Assembly (NCBI GenBank): GCA_028823445.1
Contig: JAPKBH010000001.1
Location: 1-64,000, forward strand
DNA: 64,000 nt
Origin: Acidimicrobiales bacterium
GTDB lineage: Bacteria; Actinomycetota; Acidimicrobiia; Acidimicrobiales; MedAcidi-G1
Reading direction: 5' to 3'
The notes under the pieces were generated by a model that saw nothing but the letters and a program-made list of their open reading frames with translations, was not told the DNA's origin and searched no databases. The translations under genes and the position numbers were made by a program. Numbering within the stretch: the stretch's first letter is position 1; every line of letters begins with the position of its first letter. Shown here piece after piece: positions 60,381 through 64,000 of the stretch.

Positions 60381-61444
60381 ACACAGAACCAGCCCTCGAC
60401 CCTGACCGGGTAGGAAAATACGTCATCACTGCTTGGGGATACAAGCAAGGCGAAGCGGTCACCTTGATGGTTCACCTCGGCCACCGACTCGGCCTCTACC
60501 AAGCCCTCGACGGAGCCGGGCCGGTAACGGCTGCGGATCTCGCCGAATCCACCGGCTTGCATGAACGCTGGCTTTTGGAATGGCTCCGCAGCCAAGCAGC
60601 AGCGCAACTTATGCTCAGCGAAGACGGCGAAACTTTTTTACTGGAGCCCGAAGCGGCCGCCGTGCTGGCCCGCAGCGACTCACCAGCCTTCGCCGCCGGA
60701 GCCTTTGCGGTACTGCGTACTCCCGAAGTAGTTGACGGCATCGCCGATGCTTTTCGTACCGGTTTAGGACTGGACTACGACGGGTTAGGCGACCAGTCGG
60801 CCGAACACATCGAAGGAATCTTGGGCCCCATGACCCAAGCGCTCTTGGTCCCCACCATTGTTCCTGCCCTAGAAGGTCTCGTAGAGAAGCTAACGGCCGG
60901 CGCTCGGGTCATTGATGTGGGGTGCGGGGGAGGCATGGCTATTGACCTGCTAGCCCAGAAGTTTCCGGCCTCCACCTTTGCCGGATACGACCCTTCGGAA
61001 GGGGCAATAGCTTTGGCCACCGAACGCTTAAAAGACCACACCAACGTTGAATTACATTTGGCGGGCGGCGAAGACCTGCCACCAACCGGCGACGTTGACT
61101 TAATTATTACCTTCGATTGCATCCACGACATGCCACGCCCTGACCTCACTATGGCGGCCATTCGCCAAGCCATAGGCGACGACGGAACCTGGATCATCAA
61201 AGACATAAAATCCAGCCCTCGTTGGGTAGATAACTTAAAAAACCCCATGTTGGCCATGATGTACGCCACCTCAGTGGGGTCCTGTTTACAATCTGCCATG
61301 TCGGCTCCCGATGCGGTAGGGCTGGGCACCATGGGGTTCAACCCCAAAATGGCTAAGCAAATGACTGCCGAAGCGGGCTTTAGCCGTTTTACCATGCATG
61401 ATTTTGACGATCCGACGAACCTGTATTACGAAGTGCGTCCCTAA
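60377..61444 (+). CDS. SAM-dependent class I methyltransferase with N-terminal winged-helix-like domain
   Basis: Motif I ARVIDVGCGGGMAIDLLAQKFP; N-terminal dimerisation-like domain (HLGHRLGLYQALDGAGPVTAADLAESTGLHERWLLEWL). ATGA overlap with Rieske gene. Confidence 0.85.
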   Translation: MNTEPALDPDRVGKYVITAWGYKQGEAVTLMVHLGHRLGLYQALDGAGPVTAADLAESTGLHERWLLEWLRSQAAAQLMLSEDGETFLLEPEAAAVLARSDSPAFAAGAFAVLRTPEVVDGIADAFRTGLGLDYDGLGDQSAEHIEGILGPMTQALLVPTIVPALEGLVEKLTAGARVIDVGCGGGMAIDLLAQKFPASTFAGYDPSEGAIALATERLKDHTNVELHLAGGEDLPPTGDVDLIITFDCIHDMPRPDLTMAAIRQAIGDDGTWIIKDIKSSPRWVDNLKNPMLAMMYATSVGSCLQSAMSAPDAVGLGTMGFNPKMAKQMTAEAGFSRFTMHDFDDPTNLYYEVRP

Positions 61445-62817
61445 CCAGCGAGGGACGGCAAAAGAGTTGTGGTAATAACCTCAGGTCGCCCACGATGATC
61501 AGAAGAAAACCACCCCGGGAGCATGCCAAGAGCATCTACGGGACCTAACGCCAAAGCAGCAAATTGGCGCTCCTCGGGTGAGCTTTCTGGGCCTGCTGCG
61601 TCGATCAGACGGGCCACCCAACGCACCATGGCGCAGCTTTTTACCCAAGCATTTCCTTGTGCTGATCCAAACGATTCAAGGTCTTGGTCGGCAATTTTCA
61701 AGCACAAAGTATCAAAGGGGGTAAGCGCTTGGTTTGCGTCCTTTGGCCAAGAAAAATTAAGAACTGCTGACTCGGCGGGAAGCAGCGATGCATCAATAAA
61801 ACGTAAAGGGTCGCCAACCCCGCTAAGTATTAATGCTGGTGGTTCAGGCAACTGGTTTAGCTCACGCAAAAAAGCCGGAAAAGAAAGCGCATCTAAAATA
61901 GGCAGCACCAAGGTGGGTTTATCAAGCGCTATTGCCGCAGTCGCTAATTTTGCTTGGCCTGAACACAGGGAGCCGCCTTGGCAGGCGTAAGACACCACAC
62001 GCAAAGAGAAGCCCAGCGAGCGAAGAGGCTCAACGAGTTCACGGTTTATCAAATCGGCCAATACAGGTTGATCGGGGGCAACGACCATCACTTCAGCCTC
62101 ACCCGAAGGATCCCATTGGGCCACGGTGAGTGCTGTTTCGTGGAGAAGGTCTTCGTCGAGCGGTGCGTCGCTCAGCAAAATCCCGGTTGCGGGGGCGCTT
62201 CCTCGTGCGGCAATGACCACGGTATCTAAAAGAAGTTCAGCACAGCGGGTGCCGGCGTTTTGAAATCCGAAAGCATCAATAACCACAACAGGCGAAAAAC
62301 GTGATGTATCTAAACAAGCAGCATCTTGGAGTTCATGGAGCGAGGGAGAGGGCTGGGCTAACACCGACACCTCAATGACTTCTAAGCGCAAGGGCCGACC
62401 AGAGACACCTCCGCAACGATTGAGCGCATCAACAAAAGGCGAAAGAGAAGCAGAAGGAGTTGCAGAGAAACCGAAATCTTTAAGAGCGTCTTGTTCGGGC
62501 TGAAGAACCACCAGCGTCCACGGTTCATCGTTTATTTGCTCAAGGGCCTGTTTGGGTTGACAAAAATGCTGAAGAGAGCGAAACGGTTGCTCCCGATCAA
62601 TAGTTGATTCAAACGAAAAAACCGGAGGCAACCCGATCTGGCTCGATGGCGGCCGGGAAGGAAGAGTGATGGGTGCAAGAGTGTTTGACGTTGAATCGGT
62701 CGTTGTTGAAACCAACGAAGGCGGAGAAGTCCGAGGTTCAGGAAAAGAACAAGCCACCGCAAATAAAAATACAAGACAACTAAATGACGCAGAGAAAAAC
62801 AATGAACGAGAAGCCAC
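61441..62817 (-). CDS. Putative lipoprotein resembling a type 1 periplasmic binding protein
   Basis: Signal peptide with lipobox-like Cys (FLFAVAC-SFPEP); alternating beta/alpha pattern and conserved Cys residues. No ABC permease/ATPase genes adjacent. Confidence 0.55.
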   Translation of the reverse strand: MASRSLFFSASFSCLVFLFAVACSFPEPRTSPPSLVSTTTDSTSNTLAPITLPSRPPSSQIGLPPVFSFESTIDREQPFRSLQHFCQPKQALEQINDEPWTLVVLQPEQDALKDFGFSATPSASLSPFVDALNRCGGVSGRPLRLEVIEVSVLAQPSPSLHELQDAACLDTSRFSPVVVIDAFGFQNAGTRCAELLLDTVVIAARGSAPATGILLSDAPLDEDLLHETALTVAQWDPSGEAEVMVVAPDQPVLADLINRELVEPLRSLGFSLRVVSYACQGGSLCSGQAKLATAAIALDKPTLVLPILDALSFPAFLRELNQLPEPPALILSGVGDPLRFIDASLLPAESAVLNFSWPKDANQALTPFDTLCLKIADQDLESFGSAQGNAWVKSCAMVRWVARLIDAAGPESSPEERQFAALALGPVDALGMLPGWFSSDHRGRPEVITTTLLPSLAG

Positions 62818-62874
62818 TTAAAGAGCGTAGAGGCTTCTGAAGGTCAGGTGGGGGCGCTATGCCTGTTTCCGGTC

Positions 62875-64000
62875 ATGCCAGTGTCTAACCTCCCTAGGGT
62901 GAGCGACGAGAAACCAACGGTTGACCCCGATGAAACGGAAGACAACTTAGAAAAATCTTCTTCGGGAACCGTGGTCCCCGAAGAACATCGGCGTCGGCGG
63001 GTCACTTTTTTTCAACGTTCAGGAACCGAAGGAAACCCCCTAGAAGGGTTACAGGTCGAAGCGGGAGGGCGGTGGAGCGAAGCAGAAGCAGACCGAAAGA
63101 TTCGAGAGTTTCTGATTCGTCTGGCCGGCGATCGAAAGTTAATTCACCATGCCGACCCCGTGGAGTTGGCACGAGACAACGACTTGCTTTTACTTTTCGG
63201 ACCAGAACAAGAAGAAACCTTTGCTGCTTTAGCAGTGCGCTTTCCCGACGAAACATTGGCTACTTGGACGCTGTTACTAAGTGGGGGAGACAGCGCTGAG
63301 TCTTTCGGGCCACGTTCGCGGGCTGAACGCCGTGACGAGGCGGCCATAAGTAAGTCAATCAAAGTAGCGTTCCGTCGCCGAGTTCTTGGCATGGCGGCCA
63401 CGGTCGTTCTCTTAATAACCGGTGGCTTATTTGTGCGCACCTTGTTCGAAGAGGGCATAGTGGACCGCTCAGAACAAGCTTTGTGGCTAACCGGTAGCGG
63501 CAGTAGCCCAGATGACCAGGATGGCCAGGAAGAACTTGCCCTTGGTTTGCCGATTGCTCTTCCTGAGTTAGTTGCTTCGCTTAACACCGTGGTCGCCGTG
63601 GTGGCCGGTGAAGGTTCAGTCGAAGAACGGGTACGCACCGAGGTGCCGGAGGGGTTGCTCTCGCATGCCCCTGGGGAAATTTCTGCCACTATTTTTCGTC
63701 ACCGAGGAGGCCAGGTTGCTTTGGTGGGCCCTTCGGGATGGATGGATGAAGCCTGCGTAAGAGTTTCGGTAGTCGATAATCGCTTACGCCCCTTTGACGT
63801 GGTGACCTACGAGACGGCACCCGGAGTCTGCCCAGACAACTTGCCGGGCCGTTTGGCCACCGTTGCTTGCCAAGGTGACACTGTGCTCATTCTTTCTCTG
63901 GGCATTCCCCAAGGGGAAGTGTCGCTGGTTGAAGGCGGTACCAGTTGGCCAGAAGCGGTAAGGGTGGGGCTCGAAAGTCATCATGAAAATTGGGAAACTC
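62875..64000 (+). CDS. Hypothetical single-pass membrane protein, truncated by window edge
   Basis: Open frame from ATG 62875 (or GTG 62881/62899): ...VSDEKPTVDPDETEDNLEKSSSGTVVPEEHRRRRVTFFQ...RRRVLGMAATVVLLITGGLFVRTLFEEG... to the end with no stop. Not in the ORF track because it is open-ended. Confidence 0.7.
   Translation, partial: MPVSNLPRVSDEKPTVDPDETEDNLEKSSSGTVVPEEHRRRRVTFFQRSGTEGNPLEGLQVEAGGRWSEAEADRKIREFLIRLAGDRKLIHHADPVELARDNDLLLLFGPEQEETFAALAVRFPDETLATWTLLLSGGDSAESFGPRSRAERRDEAAISKSIKVAFRRRVLGMAATVVLLITGGLFVRTLFEEGIVDRSEQALWLTGSGSSPDDQDGQEELALGLPIALPELVASLNTVVAVVAGEGSVEERVRTEVPEGLLSHAPGEISATIFRHRGGQVALVGPSGWMDEACVRVSVVDNRLRPFDVVTYETAPGVCPDNLPGRLATVACQGDTVLILSLGIPQGEVSLVEGGTSWPEAVRVGLESHHENWET

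Noticed and set aside
60775-61395. 206-aa antisense ORF opposite the methyltransferase
   Set aside because: Shadow ORF; the + strand gene has clear SAM-binding motifs.
63144-63689. 181-aa antisense ORF near the right edge
   Set aside because: Overlaps the open-ended + frame from 62875, which has a coherent membrane-protein layout; the antisense product is Ser/Arg/Thr-rich, typical of a shadow ORF.
1-64000. CRISPR array, prophage, IS element or toxin-antitoxin/defence island
   Set aside because: No spaced direct repeats, transposase/integrase or recognised defence genes were seen; gene order is dominated by conserved housekeeping clusters.

Overview
The window looks like a mostly housekeeping segment of an actinobacterial chromosome (Actinomycetota by gene content and order; Acidimicrobiia-like is only a guess). 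I see about 59 protein genes, 2 tRNAs and 2 convincing Rho-independent terminators. Gene blocks, left to right: glyoxylate shunt (aceA partial, aceB) with a RamB/ScfR-like regulator; MaoC/acyl-CoA synthetase/phosphoesterase; tig-clpP-clpX-folC-ndk; the rod-shape cluster mreBCD-PBP2-rodA; a radical-SAM pair, RNase E/G, rplU-rpmA-obgE-proB; murJ; proA; a MoxR/VWA pair; class II DAHP synthase; a group-2 sigma factor; nadD-LytR_C-rsfS; leuS; comEA-comEC; a FolP2-type DHPS homologue; holA; rpsT; lepA-hrcA-dnaJ; a BldD-like regulator; secA-prfB-ftsE-ftsX; a Rieske/methyltransferase pair; an orphan binding-protein-like lipoprotein; and a truncated membrane protein. I found no CRISPR array, IS element, prophage or clear defence system, and no clearly new multi-gene system. 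The best second-look items are: a 13-copy 7-bp tandem repeat between aceB and aceA; a BldD-like protein that keeps the c-di-GMP signature RxD-x8-RxxD; a ComEC whose C-terminal region lacks the metallo-beta-lactamase histidine motif; a FolP2-type DHPS paralogue; and intergenic regions rich in inverted repeats upstream of the sigma factor, mreB, moxR and comEA. All calls come from reading the sequence; no database search was run.
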